From positions 660,001-724,000 of the forward strand of contig SEMN01000032.1 of assembly GCA_005408345.1 (NCBI GenBank): 64,000 nt of DNA, written 5' to 3'. The position numbers and the translations under genes were made by a program. How positions within the stretch are numbered: the first letter of the stretch is position 1; every line of letters begins with the position of its first letter. Shown piece after piece: positions 38,049-50,500 of the stretch. The DNA comes from Macquaria australasica (taxonomy: Eukaryota > Chordata > Actinopteri > Centrarchiformes > Percichthyidae). The notes beneath the pieces were generated by a model, which saw nothing but the letters and a program-made list of their open reading frames with translations, was not told where the DNA came from and ran no database searches.

Positions 38049-41000
38049 CTACAAACGAGGAGAAAGACTGGTAGTTAATGCTAGATTTCTGGAAAAAAAA
38101 ACAAAAAAAAACCTTTATAGATGAAAACGGCTCAGTGGGGCAGAACACCGTCAGCATATGAGAAATGAGGATTTATGACTGCAGATGCACTTACAAAACA
38201 CTAAAGCAACACATTTTGTAAAGCCAGACTTGCACATTTCGTGTATAGCATATGATGAATGTGTGGTGATATTTCAACTGATTTGACTGGGAGACAAAAT
38301 AACCTCATATTCACAGTTTCAGCATGCTTGTTATTATATGGCTGAAATCACAGCCAGTGACGCAGGCTAAAGGGCACTAATAACATTGCCTAAAGAGTTG
38401 AATTTATTTTTACATCTTATATCGTTTTTAAATCTTAAAATGAGAAAGCAGCAACCCTGTCAGTTGTTATGGCTGGTAGTGAACAATTTATAAACAGTAT
38501 GGGCAAAAAGGAGGCACAAGATTAAAAAAATATATATATGTTGGTAAGTTCTTGTGCTGAGGCATCTTGCAAATTGTCCACTGAAGTTGTCCAAAAGTTG
38601 CCCAGTGTTGTACTGCCTAAACGAAAAAGTGAACGTGACCTGCTGGGACCACAAGTTTGTTTCTTATACAGGAGCTGGATGCATCGCAGTCAAACTGTAG
38701 CCTAAAAGCATGCTAACAACAGTTAACATGACATAAGATGGCTACAGATGCTACAGATACTGTGTTCACAGGTCCACAGGACTCTCAGCAACATAAATGT
38801 ATGCTGGGCACTTGATCTCTTACCTTCATCTCATATCTTAAGTGTAAATCCCTCACCAGCAATAGCCAGGGGGAAAAAAATCTGCATGTTGATAGGATGT
38901 GTGAGTGATATAGAAGGGGCCTCTAACAAGTAGCTAATGATGGTGACAGTTCACTGTTGCTGATCTGATGACAGGAGTGGGAAGCAGAAGAGAGAGTTGA
39001 AATAAGGGGAGAAGAAGGGGACCACAGTGTAACCTCTCAGAGTATAGCAAAATCAAACAGTTCTGAACAGCCTTGCCCCAGGCTGCACATGTCTGCTCTG
39101 TCAGAGCGCAGGTGAAGAGAAAGCACCAATTTCCTTTCTCGCCTTGTTCCCTCTACGTTTCCCGCCCAAAACTATGCTACTAAAACACCATACTCAACAT
39201 TAAAGTCTCTTTCAAACCAACAGCAGGTTATACCTGTCATGTCAGTAGTATTATTATTTCTTAAAATTAAGATATGCTGCCTTATTTTTTCAGAAAATCA
39301 TGCCACAAATCCCCAAAGTTCCTCTTAAGTCAGTGTTAATGTTCTGGCTTGTGATGATATGATAAATTGCAAAACATCAAAAGTGAATACTGAGTATCAG
39401 TATGCTTCATGACATTTCTTAAAATCAATGTTTTCTTCTCCCCAACAATGTGTGTAAAGTACTTCAGTAAATCTTAAAAGAGGTCTCACATAGGAACTAA
39501 ACTCCAAGCAAAAAAAAAAAAAATCCTACAATATCCCTTACAACCAAACATAACACTAAAGTGTTAGAAAACAAACAATATACTGATGACCTTGCTATTC
39601 TTACGGCCTTAGCAGTAGGGTGCTGTCAGAAATAGGGCCTTTCCCTTTGTAGAAAGATTTCATGGCAATAGACCAACTGACTGACAATTTTCACATAAGA
39701 TTACAACCTCAGATGGAGGTAGGGGATTTCCTCTACAGTAATATGTGTATGTGTATGTATATATTCTACTCAACAGCTTGAAGTACAACCTCTCAAAAGC
39801 AGCTCTCAAAAGCAAGATGGACTAGGAGAGAGGTCTTACAGTGCCAGAAAAGAAATTGTTGGACCAAAACGCTACTAGTCTCTCAACATGGAGGGGATTT
39901 TATCTATCATAGTGGTTGGGCCAAAAGAAATGAGGGCATAAAGGCTTTTCACCTTGTGTAATCTTCACATAATGCAGAAAGGAACCCACATGTTTTAAAG
40001 TTTGGTATAGCTCCTCAGTACACCCACCAGTAAACTCTTCCTGGAACATTTCCACATGTCTGGTGTGTCTGTAGTTGCAGTTTTGTGTCCATACTATCTA
40101 CTCTATACATATAAAATCATGAATAACAGAGACACTGCCTTGAAGGAGGCCAGGCTTACCTCAAACATTTCAAAGATGCTGTGAAAATCACATTTCTCTG
40201 AAATATAAGTAAAACAGCAGGGTTTTTTAAAAACCATTTTAACATTTCAAAGCATCGCCTCAATATTACTTTCTCCATATGATTGTTGCATGTAAGGTTC
40301 AGAATCAGGAATCCAGTGCATATATTCATGTTTTTGTTTATCTATTCATGTTGTAAGTCTTCGTAACATCACCTAACCTAAACTAAGATGCATGCACAAC
40401 CTTTAATTCTCCATGTAAGGAGGTGAAACAGACCTGACTCCTAATGAAGCATCATGCCCTTGAGAACTCTCCTCCTCTCCCTTTTCCTCCGCCTCCTCCT
40501 CCCCTCTCCAATCTCCCTCTACTCATATGAAGTTGTTAGCAGCCTGCACCCTTCCTCCTGGGCCACATGAAGCTGTTAGTGGCCAGCACCGCCATAGAGT
40601 AATGCAATGTGAAGAGAATGAAATATTATGCCACACTACTGCATAATTGCCTCTTAGCCCAAGGGAGCTCTTGCGGAAAAATGAGCAATGCATTGAGCCT
40701 AATGGAGCTACCCGCTGGTGGTGGTGGAAGCAGAGGGGTGGAGTGAGGTGAGGCTGCCAGGTCCCGTATCTCGGCGTAATCCTGCATTAGGCAAACTCGC
40801 ACTCTTTGATCTAGCAGTTAAAAGACTTGGTATTACGAGATCCTGGTATGATTAGGTCCTACCTCCCCCGCAGAAGAACAAATAGCTCTAGAAGAGGGTG
40901 GAAGAAGCAAAGGGAGTCTTCCAGAGGGGGTTAAACAAGAGTGGGAGTGGAGGAGGGTATTACTGGTGGGGTGGTGAGTAAATCTTGTGGGAAGAACCCT

Positions 41001-41745
41001 TTAATTGGAGGCACGCTGCCTTCGATAAACTGCTGCGGTGGATTGAGATTCCATGCTAGCTCCCAAGAATGAAGCCTTGCGTGTGGAGATAGGAGGCCTG
41101 ATGACCTTCTTCCATTCCTCCCACTGTCTTTTTCGTTTCTTTCTTTCTTTCCTTCCATCCTTCCCTCTTTTCTTTCTGTCTCTGTCAGCTCCTGTTAAGG
41201 CATGCTTGGTAAAGTGGGTGGGGAGTGGGGACACGTCTGTCTAGGCAAATTACAGTGATTGGCATGACAGTGGGGCTGCATGTTGCAACACAGCTGCAGT
41301 CGATCTTCTGTCTTTGACCTCTACCCTCTCTTTAGGGTCAGAGGTCAGCCACCACACCCTCCCTTGATGTAACTCGTACCTCCCCCTCCCCGGATGTCAG
41401 AGTTCCTGTCCAGATGCTGCACTTCCTCTCTTGCTTTCTGCCCCTCGCCTACTTGGCCTTTACAGCCCCTAGATTCATACCCTCAAAAAGCTTGCAATAT
41501 TTGATTTATTTTCCCTTTTTTACTCATGTATTTTAAAAGGTGAAGAAATGGAAACTATAAGACCGTCAATGCAGCTACAAGGAACGTGTTGTTGCTCCAA
41601 AGTTTTAAGTGCTTCAAGTATTTTGAGAAACAATTAAACTTCTAGAAAGTGTGCCGCACTCAACAGGGTTTCAAGAGTCATGTAGCGGCAGCAGCAGCAC
41701 TGACCACAACCATCTGTTTAGTGCCACTAAAAAAGAAGTGTGTGT

Positions 41746-41758
41746 GGGGGGGGGGGGG
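41746..41758. repeat. Poly-G run
   Basis: Thirteen consecutive G after GTGTGT; a likely site of sequencing or replication slippage. Confidence 0.85.
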
Positions 41759-44239
41759 ACGACGACAGCAGAGCATACAACCGAGAACCAAACAGCTGCA
41801 TTTGAGCTACAAATCATTTTTCCCTAATGAGAAAAGACATGGATACTGACTGTCATAAAAACACAACTGTAAAGCTCCAGTCAGAATGTAGGGTTCTACA
41901 TGCGAGCTAAAAAGCCGAAGCAGTGAGGAGAAGCGCTAAGCTTTGAAACAAGTGACACATCCAGGCTTTGTTATTGTCTTTCTCTCTGGTTCAACTAGAA
42001 CTAGAGAGAGAGATTAATCCTATGGGAGAGAGAGGAATACATTCCTTGCAATAAATCCAGGGAGGCTCCTGCACTTACTACAGGCGGAGCCCTCTGGGTA
42101 TATTACCATGGCAGTGCATGGGCAGGCAGAGAGCTCTGGATTAAATCAAAAAACATTAACTGCAACCAACCTGGAAGCCGCATCCTGCTGCACATAAAGG
42201 ACTGACCAAGCCATCTAGCCCTCATCATCCAGACCACTCCTGTCTGATTTGTCCTTCTTCTCCATTATTGCCAACCGGTAAAAATGATCGCATTTGCGAA
42301 GTAGCAAACAACTGCATAACAGTGCTTTTATTGCAAGGGTAAAGCTTCTAATAAGTAAAGGAAAAAGACATTTATCTGCCTCTCCGGTTGACTGCCACCC
42401 GCCCACTCCTACTGAGCCAGAGAGAATTTGCTGCTGCGAAGCGTTTGCAGGGGCATAGTGAATATCTGGATTTGATTGAGGGGATCTCCTGTGCACTAGC
42501 GAAGGATTAAATGCGATTGACTTTACAGCCCAGAAAAACAATGGCCAGAAAATACCCAGGCTTCAAGGATTTGCTCTGCCTGCTCCACCAGCTAAGTCAC
42601 TCTTAAAGAAATCCTGAACCTGTATATCTTTTATCATTTGAGAGAGCTCGGTTATTAAGAAGGTGGATCTCTGCAGAGTGCATCTGAAGAGTATGACAAA
42701 ATATCAATGAGGGAAATGGGTAACTGAACAGTATTTTACTATAATGTATATTCAGTGTTTTAAAACAGATGAATGACATAGCAGATGCTTTCGGATTCAC
42801 ACACATTACTTACTAAACTCGTGCCTTGGTGCTGAGCTGCTCATGAATGCCAACGCTAAAATGTGTTTTAGTAAACTTAGCCGTCTGTGACACTGGCCCA
42901 GCCAAGCTTGTTCCATGACAAAGACACACGCTTCAGCAGGCTACAGGGTTGATTAACAAAGCCGCTGCAGCAGGGCTCAAAGGTAGCAGTGAGACTTTTC
43001 TGCAGCTTTGATTTCATTCTGTTTGATTGCCCAGGTCTGTGAAGAGCAACCAGGGTGAATCGCACGGCAGCAGTCAGGGATTTGAGCTATATCGGGGGCC
43101 ACCCACAGGTATTGTGTGTCAGTCAGAGAGCTGGCTGACAAGTGAAGGTGTTTGCTCCTTGACCCGTGGCGGCCTGCTGTTGAGTGTCATTCCGCTTAGT
43201 GAGTGGAGCTGAGAGGAGGCTCTCGCCGTCGACTGTTCCCCACAGACCTCTGGGAGAATGGCTACGATAAGCAAAGACAAAGCAACCCTGTCAGCTTTGT
43301 GCTCACATCTCGCCCCAATTTTGATTTCATTTTCGTGTCTTTTTTTTGTGCTTTTTGAAGGAACAAAAGCAGCAAAGACAAAGAGAATAAATTAGCATGT
43401 GTGCTTCTGCTGTATGTCTTTTTTACAGCCTTCAAAATTGCAACATTCCTTACTTCATTTGATATTTGGAAACAATTAGTAAAGTGTCTGCAATCAATAA
43501 GCTTTGATTTTTACAGTCATTCTCCTGTCTTTCTGTGAAGATGACAGGCTTGTCCATCTGCGAGGGTAATGTGTGTCTGTGTGCTGCTGCGTCTCCATCA
43601 GCCTCCTGCAATCAGAACCAAAGCAGCCATGCCATTTGTTCTCTCTGTCTTCTTCTTCCTCCTGGCTCTCACTGTGCCAAGCTTGTGGTGGGTACACTCT
43701 GAGGCCTCTGCCTGCCTGTCACACACATATATATACATATATTTTTGGGAAGCCTGGAAGCCAAGGTTTCATGCTTGGTCCAGAGCGGAGAGTATTTTGG
43801 GTCTTCCCGCACTATTTTTGGTTTGTGCTTTCTTAAAAATGCCTTTCTGTTTCAGCTGGAAGCCATACTTCTTGACAAATGACACATAGTGAAAGGCACT
43901 TGTAGGCAGACCCACAATGCTGGGTCGCCTTTCTGAACCAATGTTAAGAAATCTATTTAAACAGCATTTAAACAAGTCACAAAAGTTTATAAATTTGTTC
44001 ATGTTCAGGATAGAAACAGAAAATCAAGTACATTAAAAAAGAGTTAAGAATTGTGCAGCCATTCACATGTAATATAGTGAAGGTATGCCTGTGTGGGTGT
44101 GTGCACTTGTGTATGAGTAAATTTGCTGTTCCCCCAGATGGCCTGAGGGAATAGAAGCTGAAGAGTGTCTTCCACAACACGCTGACATGTATATGGATTA
44201 ATTCCCCTACTGGAGCAGGAGAGTAAGCCTAAAGAGACA

Positions 44240-44555
44240 ACATACACAAAGCAGAAAACAAAAGGGAGGCGGGTGATGACGGAAGTAAGCCAGACAAAGT
44301 AACAGAGGCAGAGGGAAAGAGGGAAAGAGGAAGAGAGGGGAGCGTCAGCGGGAGACAGTGGGGATGTATGAAAAAAGAAAGACAAAGAGCGACAGTGAGT
44401 GAATAGAGAAAGGGAGGGGAAAAATGGAAAATTAGAGACAGGTGGTGATGCAAGTTTGTCACAGAGGGAGAAATAAACAAAGAGACAGCGACAGGAAGTC
44501 AAGGAGAGTGATGGAAAGAGAGAGTGGGAGACACAGACAGAAGGAGAGAGTGGCA
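44240..44555. repeat. Purine-rich low-complexity tract
   Basis: About 300 bases dominated by GA-rich sequence with units such as GAGGGAAAGAGGGAAAGAGG and GAAGGAGAGAGTGG. The minus-strand open frame across it is Ser/Leu/Pro-rich, as expected for a pyrimidine tract, and is not a gene. Confidence 0.75.
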
Positions 44556-44896
44556 AGAATAATAACTATGCATCAGTGAAGGGCTCTCCATATCCAGCAC
44601 TTAATAAACACACAACACTTGAAAGCTCACTACTAATGAAAATAACTGTTAGGTGACTTATGAGGTGCGATATTGACAGACCACTGCTTCTATCTGCAGT
44701 AAACTTGCATTAAATTAGAAAGAGCTTTCCAAATAATTTTCATGTGGCAACACTTCAACATAGCCTTTTTGGTTCTTGATGTAATCACTGTTGCCTGTGT
44801 CTCTGGCTTTCAGTCTTCACAGCAGGAGGAAGGCCACACTAAACTTATATACACATCAACCCCCTTAAAGCTGTATGTAAGCGCATCGGTGCTTTG

Positions 44897-45450
44897 AGGT
44901 AAATGCTCACATCAGCAAGCTAACATACTCACAATGATAATGCTAGCATGTTGATGCTTAGCAGGTATAATGTTTACCATCTTAGTTTAGCATGTTGGCA
45001 TGCTAACTATAAACCAAAGTATTGGACAAACAGACATTTTGACCTGATGATGGCGCTAGGTGAAAGGTCAGGAGATCAAAGTTGCTCTGGGGACCATGAA
45101 TGTCTGTACCAAATGTCACGGCAATCCACCCAACAGATGTTTCAATAAAAGCCAAAAATGTCATAATACATCAAGTGGTTATTGAAATATTTTACAGGAT
45201 AAATGAAAACTTTGACCTGCTGGTGGCGCTAGATGAAAAGTAAGGGCATCACCAAGTCATTCCAATAAATCCTTTAGGGAACTTGAATATTCCCTAGCAA
45301 ATTTCATGGCAATCCATCTCATAGTTGTCAAGATATTTCATAATTGTCCACCTCATGGTGGCGCTAATGGAAAAGTCAGGGGATCACCCCCACTGACAGG
45401 CCGACATTGCCATCCCTAGAGCCATACCACTAGCATGGCTAAAACTAGAA
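44897..45450 (+). repeat. Dispersed fish repeat, copy 2 (longer)
   Basis: It starts with AATGCTCACATCAGCAAGC and the GCTAGCATGTTGATGCTTAG block. Three diverged internal units follow, marked by TTTGACCTGATGATGGCG, TTTGACCTGCTGGTGGCG and GTCCACCTCATGGTGGCG, each followed by TCATGGCAATCCA-like sequence. It ends CACTAGCATGGCTAAAA. It has the same orientation and block order as 12480-12862 and an extra 5' part. Confidence 0.65.
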
Positions 45451-46736
45451 GCTGAATTCAGCCTCAGAAACAGCATGAGGTCAAGTCCAAAACACAGATG
45501 AGCTTAAAATGGAATTGAGTTTCCTGTTATCATTGAAAGGATTGCTAATTGACAAAGTCTTGCATCCAGTAATGAGTAATTAACTGGATTTGCTGTTTAA
45601 CATGGGATGATGTACCACCGTTGATGCTGCCTTGCTGTGTAACACTGGCTATGCCTCACCTATGTAAATGCCTTTCCAGGGCCACTGCATGGACAGTGGC
45701 ATTGCTCTTATGTGGGGGCGCAATTGCAATTACAGCTCGTTAGGACTGAGGTGAAAGCTCATTAATAGAAGATGAATGGGGACAGCGGCTTGGAAAGGTG
45801 CCCGTCTACCTACATGAATCACAGAATAGCCCTCACAGCTAACTCGCGCAGCTCCGCAGTGTACAAACAAAAAGACGAGCAGTAGATCAGCATACTGACA
45901 AGACGCCACCAAGTACAGATGCGATTAGTCATTTGCCGTTGCAGTCGATTGCACTGCAGTAATAGAAATTCCATTTGGACAACAATCAAACACACAGAAG
46001 CTGGAATCTTTTCTCGACACGTAGTGTGGAGGACTTAATGTGAAGCTGTGACAGGCTGCTTGGCTGACGCTGTTGGATGCAGAGGCTCCCACGGGCTTGT
46101 GGGAGCCGAGCTATTTTTCTGCAGGCTGCGGTTCAGAGCTGTGCTCGCTCTGTGGCTATTGTTCCGGAGCTGAGATAAGACTGGTTGTGGATTAGAGGAG
46201 AGTGCACTCAGAGTTCAGGTTGTGTATGGTTGCTGGAAGGAGAAGACAGCATGGGACTGGGATTGGAACTGGGAAGAGGAGAGGAGATAAACAGAGGAGA
46301 TGAGAAGGGAAAGGAAAGACGAGTCAGCCATGCCTAATCTGCCTGTGTGGTCGCAGAGGAGGGCGACAAGGGGGTCTGATGACACGTGGACGTGGCTATG
46401 ATGAATAGTCACTTCATGCCCCCACCCCGTAGGGGGCAATAGCCCATTAATGGTGATAGGCCTCCGGCAAAGACCCACTCGAACCCCCACCACACCGCTG
46501 CCTCAACCTTCAACTAGCTCACATTCCCCCAGGGGATGTCAAGACTGCTCATCTGCTCTTCTCTGTTGGAAAGAGAATCGAATTGAGAAAGAGATGACAT
46601 GTGAGAGAAAGGTCCTATTTGTGGCACAAGGGGAGCACTGTAGCAAAAGCTTTGGTATAATACAGACACGGGTCAGACAGAGGTCATGTATGTATGAACT
46701 ACATTTTAGCTTTTAGGATGCCAGTGCAAGAAAGAT

Positions 46737-46865
46737 GAGGGACAAGTGTCTTGGTTAAGGACGCTTTTTAACTTGACTGGACATTGTCAGGAGCTTCTGG
46801 TGGGAATCGAACTTGCAATCTTTCAGTACAAGCACAACATAATCCTGGCACCTGGAATCTCCAAT
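46737..46865 (-). mobile_element. Possible tRNA-derived SINE remnant
   Basis: On the minus strand the sequence reads GCAAGTTCGATTCCCACC, which fits an RNA polymerase III B box (GGTTCGANTCC), followed by CGTCCTTAACCAAGACACTT, similar to the TCCTTGAGCAAGACACT stretch I recall downstream of the tRNA-like head in many fish SINEs. The A box and tail are not clear, so this is a degraded copy at best. Confidence 0.4.
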
Positions 46866-47502
46866 GTCTCCAACAGCCATCTGTGAAGCTCATACTCAAA
46901 CAAAGCCAACACACAGCTGTACACTTAAATAGGCGCCTTGCTGCTAGTAGGAAGAATCTCATACTTTTAAGTCTATCCACCTTTTTTCGACATTTTTTCC
47001 TTATTGTGTGATAATCCGATAATCTCTCCCTGCAGCACAACAATGCAGACAGAAGCCACAGCTGAGAAATCTGTGGGAAATTAAGTTCTATCACCTCCAC
47101 GCTGAGCGGAGCTGACAGTCACTGTACTCTCCTTGGGCTGTCTCTCATTAGCGGAGATGGATGCATGCTGAAACGCTGACATATTTTACTCACAAACTGG
47201 GTTACAAACAGAGAACAGCAGAAAATCTTTTCTTGTGGCAACATTACACAACCTGAACTGTGTATGACCTCAGTTTTACTATTCGTAATACGCCAGCAAG
47301 TCTAAACTGTAGAGGTTCTTACAAATACGAACCCCATGAGCACTTAAACAATAAAGCATAATGCCACTCCTGCTATTCCTGAACTTCAAAGTCAGGGCTC
47401 ATTATGAGGGATATCAAGCATAAAATGAAGATGAAACTGCAGCAAATTAGAAAAAAATAGTGTAACTAGTTCAACAGAGAACCATAAATATTCATTATGT
47501 CA

Positions 47503-47521
47503 AAAAAAAAAAAAAAAAAAA
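47503..47521. repeat. Poly-A run
   Basis: Nineteen consecutive A; no retroelement body is visible beside it. Confidence 0.85.
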
Positions 47522-50500
47522 GTAGTTGAATCTTCAGGCTAAAAAGGGAAGCAGATAGGGAGACGCTGGAGCGCTTGGTATTGATTAGTATCCGAGAAGG
47601 CTATGCTGCTGGAACAGCACTGTGACCTGTTTACCAATCCTTCCAGTCCAGAGGACGTGCATGTCCTCTGGGAAACTTGAATTAGCAGGGCTCTGGCAAT
47701 GCAAATAGTTACACAGCAGTGACCTCACTCTCTCTCATCTCATCTGTGCTGTTTTGACCTTCAGACAAGTACCGCCTCTTGGTAGGCCCTCCCCACACGA
47801 CTGTACGTGGAGAGGGTAAATACAGTAAGGGTGGATTACCACGGTAAGCTGTGTTTACATGACTGTGTGTGAACTGATCCCGGTCACCCGGCGTCTGAGC
47901 GAATAAAACACAACATGACCGCAAACAGATTATGGGAAACACTAATGGTCTTTCATACACAGACAGGAGAGGTTAAACCTCAACTGGATGTTTTACAAAG
48001 GAGTTGTTGAGTCAGTGACAGAACACTGACAGATTTCTATGAGCAGCTGCCTCACATCTGAGTTAAAATGCAAAATTAGCCAACCATCATATGACAAAAG
48101 ATATGTCCACTTTTGCAAAATATGGTATACAACTTTTAAAATGGTAAAAGCAACATGTGTCCTTGGCTCACAAAATGATTTAATTTCTACAGACTGGACT
48201 CTCCTTATGGAAATATAAATATATTGAATGAGTTGTATTTTGCCAAAATGAATATACAGCGTTTAGAAAATGAACTTATCATTTGAGGGCAGCAGCAATT
48301 TATAACTTAATCAGTCAGGCATTTCTCTGGTGCTGAATGATTTGTTTTTGCCGGCCATAACACAGCTAAATGCAGAATTTCATTCAGCTTCTGCCTCCAT
48401 AAAAGTAGAGAAAATGCAGCCAGGCAAGTAGCTCCAACTCCATATTGTGAGACTGGATGATGTTCATTTGTTTTACATGTTTTATGACAGAATGCACACA
48501 AGACAGTACTACATGGCTCAAGGTCTGACATCCAATGCATCCAGTCCAACTATCAGATATCAGACACTGCAATTAGCCACAGCCTAATTAAAACCTGCTG
48601 TATAAGTGTCTGGCTACAGCTTGAGGCTGTATTGTTGTTTACTCCAGCTTAGCTTCCTGTGCACTTGGCAAAAAAAACAACATGAAAGCCTTACTTATGC
48701 ATAATGATGAATATGATACACCTCAACCCTGTACTGCTCTGTCTAAACAACGTCTGCCCGCTTTGGTCCCTGTCTCTGTGCATCTGTACTGTACCCAGTG
48801 AGCTGCACAGGACTAAAAGTCTGTAGTGCTGGTGTGTGCGTGTTAGTGCGTCTGCTGTCTGTCCTCTTCAGCTTCCATTAGATCAGACATCAGTGAGCCT
48901 GGAGAGAAGCTTCTGGAGTCCAGTCAGACCTCTCAGCTCCGTCCAACCTGATTCACTCTGACAGGGCAGACGGACCAGTGCAGGGGGGTGCGAAAGAAAT
49001 ATGATCTAGCTGTAATGCCACAACTTAACAAACACAACTAAGGTAAGCAGACATAACGTGAAGGCCATTACGCACTCTGGTGCAAGATAACGTGCATATA
49101 TGCATCTCCTTTTGTCTTTGCAACCAAACCACATTAATCTAAAGAAAAACAGGGCATCAGAGAGGGCTGTTACTTTACTGTCAGTGCAACGGAGAAAAGA
49201 AAAAGTTCTCATACAACCTCCCCTCATTTTCACCTGTTTCACCCACATGCCAGCCAGTTGGCACAAATATGCTAACCAAGCTCCACGCAGGTGCAGTTGA
49301 GTGCAGACCTGTCCTCATACAGTACAGACTGGAAGAACGAACACAGAGTAGCAGATGGTCATTTGCATTATGTTCTTCTGCACCATTGTGGCTCTGAGGA
49401 CATGGGAGACATGCAGAGTAGGGGTTTCTGGCACAACTTTATCCTCTTCCAAGGTGCATGGAGAGGGGAAATAGTCTGAAGAGGTCATCCTGATGACCAT
49501 GATGAAAGGCCATAAGCCATAAAGTTGCTCTGTCTTTATACTACAAGTGTTGCTAGAGTTTTCAGACATGGCAGCTATGGAAAACCTTGGATGAGCAGGA
49601 TTTTAGCATCTTTCAGAAGCTTGTTTTATATCGCTGTCTGTCAAAACAAATCTACTTGTAACGAAACATTATTGCAAATAGAACTGTGAGCAAAAACTAG
49701 TTTCAGCATGTTATTTCCTAGGAAAACCTGCCCATGCTGATTATTATCTCTCATTTGTTCACTGGCTATAAACCTGTCATAAATATTGCAGCAGGCACGT
49801 GACAGGCATGTACTGAATTGTGTTTTTATTAAACCCTTTCTGCTGTCATTCATGTTATTTTATTACATTGTCTTACCCCTGGCATTTCATGGCTCTCATA
49901 AGCTATTTGATTGATTTGTCATACAGCATCAAAATCTAAATTCTAGATCCCTTGTTGGCATTTAAGTCAATATTTGACAACACTGCATGGGATGATGCAT
50001 CATGTTTTTTACAAGGGATGCGTTTCTGAAATTTCATTAGCTTTTCACATGGCTCACTGTTAATCAAGCAGCTTTAAAATTCATGGGGAGAGCTTACATA
50101 TCAATACTGCTGAGCACCTGCCCCTGGGGAGTAAACAAGACAAAACACAACAGCAAGCAAAAAGAAGGGATGTCAGGTCGCTTGAAAAGACAGGCATACT
50201 TTTATCCACCACTGTGAATTTATGTTGTTTGGCCAACTGAGGCTGATTTGCTAGTAAACTACTAAACAGTGATGTGTACTTTACTTACGGTGACGTAAAA
50301 CCAAGACAATAAAATACAAAACACAAATCGTGCCAGCAAGTGTTTTGTGTGCATCATGACAGCATGTAACAAAGCTCAAACATCAGTTCAGTCTCACTCC
50401 AAATGAACTTCCAAACTCAAAATCTTCTTCAAATTTGCTTTACTCACACTCTACAAAGAGCTGTCCCATAAAGGCGAGCTCATTTTCCTTAATGAGTCAA

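Noticed and set aside
44260..44556. Minus-strand open frame of about 170 codons
   Set aside because: It translates a pyrimidine-rich low-complexity tract into Ser/Leu/Pro/Phe-rich sequence with no domain and no splice-supported neighbours.
47648..47671. Palindrome CCAGAGGAC-GTGCAT-GTCCTCTGG
   Set aside because: Nine-base arms are not remarkable in 64 kb and no other signal surrounds them.
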